Positions 23,460 to 35,400 of a stretch of DNA of 64,000 nucleotides are shown piece by piece. The notes beneath the pieces were generated by a model. It worked only from the letters and a program-made list of their open reading frames with translations, ran no database searches and was not told the origin of the DNA. The translations under genes and the position numbers were made by a program. The DNA comes from Anthonomus grandis grandis. Taxonomy: Eukaryota > Arthropoda > Insecta > Coleoptera > Curculionidae. The DNA is taken from positions 744,001-808,000 of the forward strand of contig NC_065557.1 of NCBI RefSeq assembly GCF_022605725.1, in the 5' to 3' direction. Within the stretch, counting starts at the first letter, position 1. Each line of letters begins with the position of its first letter.

Positions 23460-26400
23460 GTAGGTCTTTTGAATTAAATCCCCTAAAAAAGGTTTCGTAT
23501 ATTTTTGTTGTTGTTGTTTTAGAAATGCCTCGGACTCTTTGGGTTTCGAACCGCTACTGGGCCAAAAAGATGACGTCCAGGGAGGTGGTACCAGGGGCCT
23601 CGCACCCGCGGGGGACCACCGCGTGCCCCTACCGGCCTACTATGACGACGAAACCGGAACTATCAGGGTGAACATTGTCGGCATGACCTGTCAGTCCTGC
23701 GTCAATAATATACAGGGGGTGATCGGAAAGAAACCGGGGGTGCACAATATTAAAGTAAGTGAATGTGTTTTTATTTGAATCATCTTATTTGTTTTGTACC
23801 TGCAATTTGTTGCATTGTAGTGTGACGGTTTTTGGAGAAATCCATTATAAAGGCAGCGATAAGTGTGTCTTCTATTATACAGTGACCGCATAAATTCGAT
23901 AAAAATTAGAAACATGATTTTTTTGAGAAAACGCTCGGACCCGTCGATTTTTATTTTAAGTTAAATTGTTGTCTTAAATTGTTTTTGAGATATTTTCTGT
24001 TTCTTCCAGGAAGTAAATACCCATTTTTTTTCTAGACAGTTGAAATTGCTGTAACTTGATTACAGACTGTAAAAGTCTCTTGTTTTTTTTTTCTAGGTAG
24101 TTCTACTTTTTCCAGATTTTATTCCTAGAAGTTGATGCTAATAGTTTTTTCCGATCAAGTTTCTATTTTTTCTGAGCAGTTTACATGAATTTTGAATATT
24201 TTTTTTTGTTTTTCCAGGCAGTTGGATACTTGGTAATTTTGTTTTTCATACCTTTAATTGACATATTGTATGTATGTGTCCAAAAAGTATGTTTTTGTAC
24301 TGTGTTTCTGGTATGCCATCTTAATTTTTTGCATTTCGAGAATACAGCTGCATTCCTAATTTGCAAAACTGCACACTGCCACACTTATGTCTCAGACTGC
24401 TGATTCTCTTAAATTTTCTTCAGTAAATGAGTATTACTACGATAGTTTCTATTTTCCTATTTTATTTCTTTTAGTATTTTTATCATTTTAATATTAACTG
24501 CCCTATTTCAAGTCTTTATTTTGTTTGGCCAGGCACAAACTCTTTGCTTGTATGTATGTTCCTTTTTTATATTTTATGATGATCAATTGACATTATTTCT
24601 ATCCTATAATATAATATTTATATATTATTAATTAACTTATAATATTTTTATATTTCTTAGCCGAGGTGTGTAAGTAGTTTATAAAATATTGACTACTATA
24701 CTATGTTTCATTAACAAGCTATAATATCTAGCTATAATTCTTTTACAGGCTTTCTACCACCTGGTAAAGAATAAAAAATACATTTTAGTTGAACTGATTT
24801 ATTTACTTCTTAAAGGCGTATTTTTATTTTAAAAGTAGTTAAAGCCTTAATCAATTTTCCAGGCAACTGAAATGATTTTTAATTTTCTTCTTACCAAAAT
24901 AATTTTCCCAAGCTTTCCGCGCATTATTAAACATTATTGTGCTAGAAAATTAATTTTAAAATAAAAAAAATTAGATATATATTATGATGACTTCTCGGTC
25001 ACAAATGTTTAAACAATTTAAGCATTATTTCACATAAATTTTTGTATACAGGGTGGAACAAAAAAAAGATATGACGTCATCGATTATTTGTTTAAATGGA
25101 ATGCTATATTTTTTAGTTAAGTTTCGTATAACACACCTTATATCAAAACTCAACTGTTTCAGAAATATTTACATTTAACCAACAAGAGAGCAAGTAAGTA
25201 CGTCTATTTACAAATTAAGATAAAATGGACGATAAAATGTTATAAACTGTGAAAACTCTTAACAATGTATCAAGTGTTCAAACTGATCCCCATTTACTTC
25301 TTGGCAGAAAGCAGGACGGTTTACACAATCATGTAAAACATTATCAATTATTTCGGGTGATATACGTCTAATTTCATATCTAATTCTATTTTTCAAATCT
25401 TCTACGTTGTTTGGCTTCTCAATATAAACTTTACTTTTCAGGCACCCCCCATAGAAAATAGTTGCAGGGATTTAGGTCTGGTGACCTGGCCCTTTTCGTC
25501 CTATCCATCTTCCTAGGAAAGCAGAAGAAAATTCAAATAGCGTTTTCCTGTTAAGTTTTCTTCGAAAAAGTATGGTCCTATTACTTTATTTTCCACGATA
25601 CCAGCCCAAACATTAATAGATTTACGGTATTCTGTATGAGCCTCTGTTGCCCAATGGGGATTTGAAACTGACCAGTACCGACAATTTTGTCGATTTACGA
25701 CACCGTTTAAACAAAAAGTTGCTTCATCTGAAAACAAAACTCGTAACACAAATTGACGGTTATTATTGCAAATATTCATCATTTGCTCGAAAAATTCGTT
25801 TCTCCGATCAGGATCGTCCTCAATTAATTCGTGTATTAGTTTAATTTAATGAGGGTGGTATTCATTTGCTTTTAAGATGCGTCTTACTGACGTTCCGGCT
25901 ATATTATTATCAACTGAAATTTGTGAAGTTGCATCGTTTGGATTTTCTTCGACAGAGAGCAGAAATTTTTGGACGACCTGATCTTGGCAAATCCCTAACA
26001 TTACCTAAAGTTATGAATTTGTGCTCTATTCTACTAACTGCTGACATAGGATAGTTTGGGTATTTGACATTAAACAGTTCACTTATTTCTTTTTGCGTGC
26101 GCACTCGATCCCCGTACCCTAGCATCATCAAAATTTTAATTCGTTGGGTTTCCGTTAAATTAGCCTTAATTTATTCCGATAAAAACTATTAATTTCTGAA
26201 CAGTGACATTCGAAAATGGAGATTCTTCACAAGTGCAACCATGGAAATAGAAACAATTGGCAGTTTTTATAACATTATTTTAATCCTCGATTTTGCCTTA
26301 ATTTCTAAATAGACGTACTTATTTGTTTTCTTATTGGTTAAATGTAAATATTTCGGAAACAGTTGAGTTTCGAGATAAGGTGTGTTATACGAAACGTGCT

Positions 26401-29400
26401 TGGAATTTCGCCTATATTTCATAAATGTAATAAAAAATACAGCATTCGCTTTAAAAAAAATGACCGATGACGTCATATCTTTTTTTGTTCCATCCTGTAT
26501 ACAAAAATTTATGTGAAATAATGCGCAACTTAAAATAAGAATCGACGGATCCGAGCGTTTTCTCAAAAAATCATGTCTCTAATTTTTATCGAATTTATGC
26601 GGAACTTTAGGCGGTCACTGTATGTATAAAGTCTCTTGTTTTGAACTGTTTTACTTAAATCATTTTAAATTGTTAACGAACTTTTTAGGCGAATGTGCAT
26701 TACATATTCAATATACTTTTACCATATATATCATAATATAGAGATGGATTGTTATTTAACAATCTGTTTCTTTTTAAATACTGTTATCTTCAATCATAAA
26801 ACACACAAGTATAGAGATGTGATCGTTGCATACAAACTTGACGTGTTGACATGCTTAATTGGACCAATCAAAATTTATACAAGGCGGATATTTTTGCCGT
26901 TCCGCTCGGCGAAGCACCACCCGGTATATTTGAGGGGGTTAGTGGAAAGGTGGTATAAGTAACATTTTACCATAATTGGAGATAAGTGCACTACTGTATA
27001 GTTAAAGGGTATATCTGTTTAGGAGAAAAATGGTACAAGTTCTATTTCAACATTCTAGCCCCATTTATGAATTAGTAGTTGAAGCTCAACTCTTAAACGG
27101 TTTTTTCGTTTGGGAAAAAGTAGTACAAGTGCACTTATACCATTTTTCTATTTAGTAAATTAGTAAACAGTGCCTGCATATTTGAATACGTTCTAGTGTT
27201 TTGCCAGTGACTAAAGTGACTTTCAAATAATAATCTTGATATTTTTTACTAAAATGGAGAATGGTAAGTTTGTTTTATTAACTAATTTGTAACCATCACA
27301 TGTTCGAGTAAAAATTTAAATTGCCGAAATTTATTTCTAGCCTTACTTTTAGAGTTTTCGATTTTTAACGAGCCTGGTACTTCCAAAACAAATTTTCCTG
27401 ATAGAAAATCTAATAATGGGAATACTCAAGACAGTGACGATTTGCCATTATCAGTATTAAGAAACCGACAAGGTCCAAGTGTTGAAGGTAAAGTTCGAAG
27501 TTGTAAATTTAAAGGAAGTGTCTGCCCTACGGTTTAAAAACTTTGTTTGCCTGCAACCTCGTTTGAAGTGAAACGGTGTTTTGGGTAAAATGTTAGACTT
27601 GCATTCTAAAAATTCGATGGGTTCGAATCCCAGGGATTTATCGGTAACAGTAGACAGATCCAAATTTAAAATCGTAAAATAAAACTATTAATTTCTAACT
27701 TTACTTTCAGATTTTTCAGAGTTTGACGATTCTGATGCTGACAAAACATATTTTCCTGGTAATGATTCAAGCGATGGAGGACAGTGACGATTTGCCATTG
27801 ACAGCACTGGGCCACACAAACAGTCCAACTACTGAAGGTATAAAAAATAAAGGAAAGAAGAGAGTTAAAAGGCCAGAAGGCTATAAGAAGCAAGTGCGAA
27901 AAAAGTTGCGGAATAACGGCAAAGCATACGTGGGACATCGGAATCAGCCCAAAGGTGCTAAAAATTTTACTTACTTTGTCCACGATTGTCGATACAAGTG
28001 TAATAACATCTCTGAAGTAGGCGCACGGCGAATTTTTGACGGTTTTTGGGAACTGGTAATTCGAATTTACAGACTGCATTTATCTAGTCTTGCATTAAAA
28101 TTGAAACTCCCCTGAGAAAGAAAACTAATGCAATATCCCATAAGTTGAAATCTGTTAGTGTAACCTTGAAGAATCAAAGGGTTTGCAAGGATTTCTTTTT
28201 AAAAACGTTAAAAATAAGTAACGGAAGATACTCACGAGTTGTTAACAAAAAGACAGATGTCAGGTTTGGCGCAGTTTTTGCGTGGAGGAAAGGCGCCAAA
28301 TCTTAGTAGAATTTTGTAGACGAAGACCGCGATCTGGTCAAAGATCATATTAACCGATTTCTAAGATATGCAAGTCACTATTGTAGAAAGGATAACGCCA
28401 ATAAAAAATACCTGCCTTCTTACCTAAATGTCAAAAAAATGTACAAATGCTATTTGCAGTTTTATGAAGAACAAGAGAAACGTCCTGTTAAAGAGTGGCT
28501 TTATCGTGAGATTTTTAACACGGAATTTAATCTCTCATTTCATCAACCGCACACTGATACATGCAATAAATGCGACAGTTTTGATATTTTACTAAAATCT
28601 GGAGATAAGGAACAGAGAAGGAAGGTACAAATAGAAAAAGACGTTCATCAATGGAAAGCAGAGAATGCACAGGAAGAAAAAAAACGGGCGAAGAAGCTTG
28701 CTCAAGAGTCTGCTGGTGAGCTGACCTTCAAAAAACACTACCAACTCCTCGTTTAACGACGAATAAAGTATATTACCTGAGAACTCTATGGACTTACAAT
28801 TTTGCTGTCCACAACCTTGGCAGTAATAAGGCTTTTATGTATACATGGGACGAAAACATCGCTTGTAGAGGATCTTCCGAGGTTGCGTCTTGTTTATTGA
28901 AGTTTGTTAAGCAACTGCCAAAGACGACAAAAAATATTATAGACTTCAGTGACTCCTGCGGGGGCCAAAATAAGAATAAGAATGTATTAAAATTTTGGAT
29001 GTACGTTGTTGACAATGTATGTTGACATACAATCTGTGGACCATAAATTCTTAGAACCGGGGCACACTTATATGGAGTGCGATGAAGACTTTGCATTAAT
29101 TGAGAAGCACAAGCGCCACGTTCAGTACGTATATGTATCTACTGAATGGATTGAAGCCATTAAAGAGAGTTGCAAGAAATTCTCTGTAACACAAAATAAC
29201 ATCGGCTGACTTTTTCTGCTTTTCAAAGCTTGAAGCTACAACTACCATTGTTCGCAATGACAAAGAAAAAAGGAAGATTGCCTGGAGACAAATTAGATGG
29301 ATAAGACTTGAAAAAGATCAACCATTTACAATGAAATTTAAAGACACTCTAAGTGCAATAATTGAATTTTATGAAGCAGATTGGGCCCTAAGAAGCAAAG

Positions 29401-32400
29401 GAAGACCATCGGCATAAAAACTTTGCCCCTTGTATATTGAGGCACCAAAAATAAAATCTCTTAAATGGCAAAATCTTCAAGAGCTGTTGCAGTTTGTACC
29501 TCCGGTATACCACAATTTTTACAAGAATTTGGCACATGAAGATTCAAAAAGTCAAAAACGGAGCAGGCAAGAAACGAACCTAAAAAGAAAACCAAAGCAG
29601 GTGCTGGCAGTATAAAAGAGCGACGTGACAGCGACGAAGATATAGTAGATCAAAGTGACAGGATTATTTTAGAATCTGATGAAGATTAGATAAGACAAAC
29701 TGTATTCATTAAACTTTTTTTTTCACTTCTTTGTTTCAGAATGTTTAAATAAAGTATCTTTTATGTCACTTATACTTCTTTTACCCCAAATCATCATGTA
29801 TGGCAAAATGGTACGTAAGTAAGTGACAAAAACTAAGTTTTTTAGAAAAATACAATATTTTTAAAACCCTGATATATAAGTCCAGAAAACATTAGAATTT
29901 TTTAAATAGATATACGTAACCATTCTTGGATTTTCACTAGGATTTTATTATTAGCCATTAAATTTGACCTTAGATTACTCAAAATTATATCAATGTTACT
30001 TACACCACTTTTCCACTGACCCCCTCATTTATTTCTGTTACTGTTTTAAATGCTTAATAATTTTTTTGAGTATGTAAATCAGGTTTAGAGTAGATTTAAT
30101 TAATTTAATTTTTTTTTTTTGAATTTGACTTTTAACTAATTTTTTACTGGTAAAACAGATAAAATAATGAGTCCTATAACGAAAAACAGAAACCAGTAAT
30201 TTTAAGCTGTTTTAACGGCCTTTTTACTATCATGCAAATTTCAATATAAAAACTCCCTAAAATAGGTAAATCTATCAGAAAAGTCTGCCCTAATAACCTT
30301 TGACCCCCATAAAACCAATCCGCAACAAATCTGCGACTGGATAGACGATATGGGGTTCGAGGCCTCCCTTCCATCACCGGAGGGTCATCACCAAGGGGGC
30401 CCTAGCGAATGCACCATTCACATCGACGGTATGACTTGCAACAGTTGCGTTCAAACTATCGAGGGTAAGTCGGTGTACTGCAACAACCCCGTCCAGTTAA
30501 CAAAAAAAAAGGGTTTTTAAGGGATGCTTTCCACTTTACCCGGCGTACCTTTCATAAAAGTGAAGCTGGAGGCTCGAGAGGCTTTGGTGCATTACTTACC
30601 GGAACAAATTAGTCCGGAGGCCATAGCGAACCAGATCGAGGAAATGGGTTTTGACGCTCACGTCAAAAGTATCAATGGAAAGGCGGTTAGAAGAAAAGAG
30701 AAGGGTCTCCCCCCGGTGGCCAATGGTAGCACTAGTAAAGACAGTAGCGAAGTCAACTTGGAGAAATGTTATATCCATATCAAGGGTATGACGTGTGGGT
30801 CGTGTGTGGCCGCTATAGAGAAACACGTGCAAAAAATACCCGGTAAGAAGAGTTTTAGTGACCCAGTCCAATTTTTTTAATTTTTAAGGGTTTAGTTGGA
30901 TACATGGTCAATATAATCGTGAAAACTTGTTGGTAGCATATTTATTTATTCTTAATTATTTAGAAATTCTCAATAATATAAAGATAACTTATGCTTGACA
31001 GATTAAGAAGTGTTTATACAAAACAGATCAACCTAAAAGAAAAGTAAAAACTTGTCATCATTTTGATTTAAAAACAATCGAAATTTCAAGCTCAGAATGT
31101 ACTACAGGTAAAAGAAAATTAAAATGAGGAGTTTTTATGAAAAGAAGAAGTAATTTTGTTTGTAGCTACTATAGTGCCATTAACCAGGTCAATATCATTA
31201 ATTGCTGTGTAAAATATTAAACCATGAACAAGTTCGATATAAAGGGGTCTCTTTTTTAATAAAAGCGTGGGAACAAAAAAGTGCCCCTAAAAGATCAGGT
31301 GCACCACTTTTATAATTGCATAGTTTAATTTAAAAGTCTGTTTAAAATGCTTTAGAGATAAAAATTAAATCCTTGTAGAAGTAACTTATATTGAACTGCA
31401 TTGCTAGTAACCATAAAGGCTCATATAGATAAATGGATAATTTCTCTTGTAGGTTGTCACAAGATTCTGGTTTCTTTATTGTCTGCTAGGGCGGAAGTGC
31501 AATTCGACCCGAGTCTAGTGACCCCACCGGACATCGCGACCTCAATAACCGACTTGGGATTTCCCAGTTCGGTGATGGTGCAAACCGGAGCCGGCCAATC
31601 AGAGGTAGGAATTTGCGAATGAGGATATATAAATGAGAATCAATTTTTTTTAACCTAATTCCTATATCATCGTCTCTTTTCTTTAATAGTGTCTGGATCT
31701 CCTGGAAATTGTGTTTTTCTCTTTTGGTTTGCCAGATTAAACAAGGAAAATATCACTTTGTTCCAGTACTTTTCTCATTCTTAAATAGAGATGAGGATAT
31801 ATAAATGAGAATCAATTTTTTTTTAACCTGCTTCCTATATCATCGTCTCATTTCTTTAATAGTGTCTGGATCTCCTGGAAATTGTGTTTTTCTCTTTTGG
31901 TTTGCCGGATTAAACAAGGAAAACATCACTTTGTTCCAGTACTTTTCTAATTCTCAAATAGAGATGAGGATATATGAATGAAAATCAGTTTTTTTTAACC
32001 TACTTCCTATATCATCGTCTCATTTCTTTAATAGTGTCTGGATCTCCTGGAAATTGTGTTTTTCTCTTTTGGTTTACCAGATTAAACAAGGAAAACATCA
32101 CTTTGTTCCAGTACTTTTCTCATTCTTAAATAGAGATGAGGATATATAAATGAGAATCAATTTTTTTTAACCTACTTCCTATATCATCGTCTCATTTCTT
32201 TAATAGTGTCTGGATCTCCTGGAAATTGTGTTTTTCTCTTTTGGTTTGCCGGATTAAACAAGGAAAACATCACTTTGTTCCAGTACTTTTCTCATTCTTA
32301 AATAGAGATGAGGATATATAAATGAGAATCAATTTTTTTTAACCTACTTCCTATATCATCGTCTCATTTCTTTAATAGTGTCTGGATCTCCTGGAAATTG

Positions 32401-35400
32401 TGTTTTTCTCTTTTGGTTTACCAGATTAAACAAGGAAAACATCACTTTGTTCCAGTACTTTTCTCATTCTTAAATAGAGATGAGGATATATAAATGAGAA
32501 TCAATTTTTTTTAACCTGCTTCCTATATCATCGTCTCATTTCTTTAATAGTGTCTGGATCTCCTGGAAATTGTGTTTTTCTCTTTTGGTTTGCCGGATTA
32601 AACAAGGAAAACATCACTTTGTTCCAGTACTTTTCTCATTCTTAAATAGAGATGAGGATATATAAATGAGAATCAATTTTTTTTAACCTACTTCCTATAT
32701 CATCGTCTCATTTCTTTAATAGTGTCTGGATCTCCTGGAAATTGTGTTTTTCTCTTTTGGTTTACCAGATTAAACAAGGAAAACATCACTTTGTTCCAGT
32801 ACTTTTCTCATTCTTAAATAGAAATGAGGATATATAAATGAAAATCAATTTTTTTTAACCTGCTTCCTATATCATCCTCTCTTTTTTTCTATAGTGCCTG
32901 GATCTCCTGGAAATTGTGTTTTTCTCTTTTGGTTTGCCAGATTAAACAAGGAAAACATCACATTGTTCCAGTACTTTTCTCATTCTTAAATAGAGATGAG
33001 GATATATAAATGAGAATCAATTTTTTTAACCTGCTTCCTATATCATCGTCTCATTTCTTTAATAGTGTCTGGATCTCCTAGAAATTGTGTTTTTCTCCTT
33101 TGGTTTGCCAGATTAAACAAGGAAAACATCACTTTGTTCCAGTACTTTTTTAATTCTCAAATAGAGATGAGGATATATGAATGAAAATCAGTTTTTTTTT
33201 AACCTACTTCCTATATCATCGTCTCATTTCTTTAATAGTGTCTGGATCTCCTGGAAATTGTGTTTTTCTCTTTTGGTTTACCAGATTAAACAAGGAAAAC
33301 ATCACTTTGTTCCAGTACTTTTCTCATTCTTAAATAGAAATGAGGATATATAAATGAAAATCAATTTTTTTTAACCTGCTTCCTATATCATCCTCTCTTT
33401 TTTTCTATAGTGCCTGGATCTCCTGGAAATTGTGTTTTTCTCTTTTGGTTTGCCAGATTAAACAAGGAAAACATCACATTGTTCCAGTACTTTTCTCATT
33501 CTTAAATAGAGATGAGGATATATAAATGAGAATCAATTTTTTTAACCTGCTTCCTATATCATCGTCTCATTTCTTTAATAGTGTCTGGATCTCCTAGAAA
33601 TTGTGTTTTTCTCCTTTGGTTTGCCAGATTAAACAAGGAAAACATCACTTTGTTCCAGTACTTTTTTAATTCTCAAATAGAGATGAGGATATATGAATGA
33701 AAATCAGTTTTTTTTTAACCTACTTCCTATATCATCGTCTCATTTCTTTAATAGTGTCTGGATCTCCTGGAAATTGTGTTTTTCTCTTTTGGTTTACCAG
33801 ATTAAACAAGGAAAACATCACTTTGTTCCAGTACTTTTCTCATTCTTAAATAGAGATGAGGATATATAAATGAGAATCAATTTTTTTTAACCTACTTCCT
33901 ATATCATCGTCTCATTTCTTTAATAGTGTCTGGATCTCCTGGAAATTGTGTTTTTCTCTTTTGGTTTGCCGGATTAAACAAGGAAAACATCACTTTGTTC
34001 CAGTACTTTTCTCATTCTTAAATAGAGATGAGGATATATAAATGAGAATCAATTTTTTTAACCTGCTTCCTATATCATCGTCTCATTTCTTTAATAGTGT
34101 CTGGATCTCCTAGAAATTGTGTTTTTCTCCTTTGGTTTGCCAGATTAAACAAGGAAAACATCACTTTGTTCCAGTACTTTTCTCATTCTTAAATAGAGAT
34201 GAGGATATATAAATGAGAATCAATTTTTTTAACCTGCTTCCTATATCATCCTCTCATTTCTTTAATAGTGTCTGGATCTCCTGGAAATTGTGTTTTTCTC
34301 TTTTGGTTTGCCAGATTGAACAAGGAAAACATCACCTTGTTCCAGTACTTTTCTAATTTTCAAATAGAGATGAGGATATATGAATGAAAATCAGTTTTTT
34401 TTAACCTACTTCCTATATCATCGTCTCATTTCTTTAATAGTGTCTGGATCTCCTGGAAATTGTGTTTTTCTCTTTTGGTTTACCAGATTAAACAAGGAAA
34501 ACATCACTTTGTTCCAGTACTTTTCTCATTCTTAAATAGAGATGAGGATATATAAATGAGAATCAATTTTTTTTAACCTACTTCCTATATCATCGTCTCA
34601 TTTCTTTAATAGTGTCTGGATCTCCTGGAAATTGTGTTTTTCTCTTTTGGTTTGCCAGATTGAACAAGGAAAACATCACCTTCTTCCAGTACTTTTCTAA
34701 TTCTCAAATAGAGATGAGGATATATAAATCGGAATCAATTTTTTTAACCTACTTCCTATATCATCGTCTCATTTCTTTAATAGTGTCTGGATCTCCTGGA
34801 AATTGTGTTTTTTTCTTTTGGTTTGCCAAATTAAACAAGGAAAACATCACTTTGTTCCAGTACTTTTCTCATTCTTAAATAGAGATGAGGATATATAAAT
34901 GAGAATCAATTTTTTTTAACCTACTTCCTATATCATCGTCTCATTTCTTTAATAGTGTCTGGATCTCCTGGAAATTGTGTTTTTCTCTTTTGGTTTGCCA
35001 GATTGAACAAGGAAAACATCACCTTCTTCCAGTACTTTTTTAATTCTCAAATAGAGATGAGGATATATGAATGAAAATCAGTTTTTTTTTAACCTACTTC
35101 CTATATCATCGTCTCATTTCTTTAATAGTGTCTGGATCTCCTGGAAATTGTGTTTTTCTCTTTTGGTTTACCAGATTAAACAAGGAAAACATCACTTTGT
35201 TCCAGTACTTTTCTCATTCTTAAATAGAGATGAGGATATATAAATGAGAATCAATTTTTTTTAACCTACTTCCTATATCATCGTCTCATTTCTTTAATAG
35301 TGTCTGGATCTCCTGGAAATTGTGTTTTTCTCTTTTGGTTTGCCAGATTGAACAAGGAAAACATCACCTTCTTCCAGTACTTTTTTAATTCTCAAATAGA

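Larger units (their letters stand above)
23880..26620 (-). mobile_element. Tc1/mariner element with long TIRs, decayed, in ATP7 intron 2
   Basis: The ends are CAGTGACCGC at 23880 and GCGGTCACTG at 26620, each flanked by TA. The inverted arms match over about 250-300 bp (through CAAAAATTTATGTGAAATAATG and TACAGGGTGGAACA into TAAGTACGTCTATTTA). The left arm is interrupted at about 23966-25012 by about 1 kb of unrelated sequence. A transposase relic on the minus strand lies inside. The flanking TA fits the Tc1/mariner target-site rule. Confidence 0.82.
26932..30026 (+). mobile_element. DNA transposon with GAGGGGGT termini in ATP7 intron 2
   Basis: The inverted ends GAGGGGGTTAGTGGAAAGGT (26932) and, at the right, its near-complement ending CCCCCTC at 30026 bound a 3.1-kb element. 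A possible 4-bp duplication ATTT flanks both sides. It encodes the multi-exon ORF relic described at 27254. The 26621-26931 gap before it shows nothing. Confidence 0.7.

Noticed and set aside
28794..29096. Minus-strand ORF of 100 codons
   Set aside because: It is the antisense of the SDSCGGQN transposon coding fragments, which match a known insect transposon protein architecture on the plus strand.
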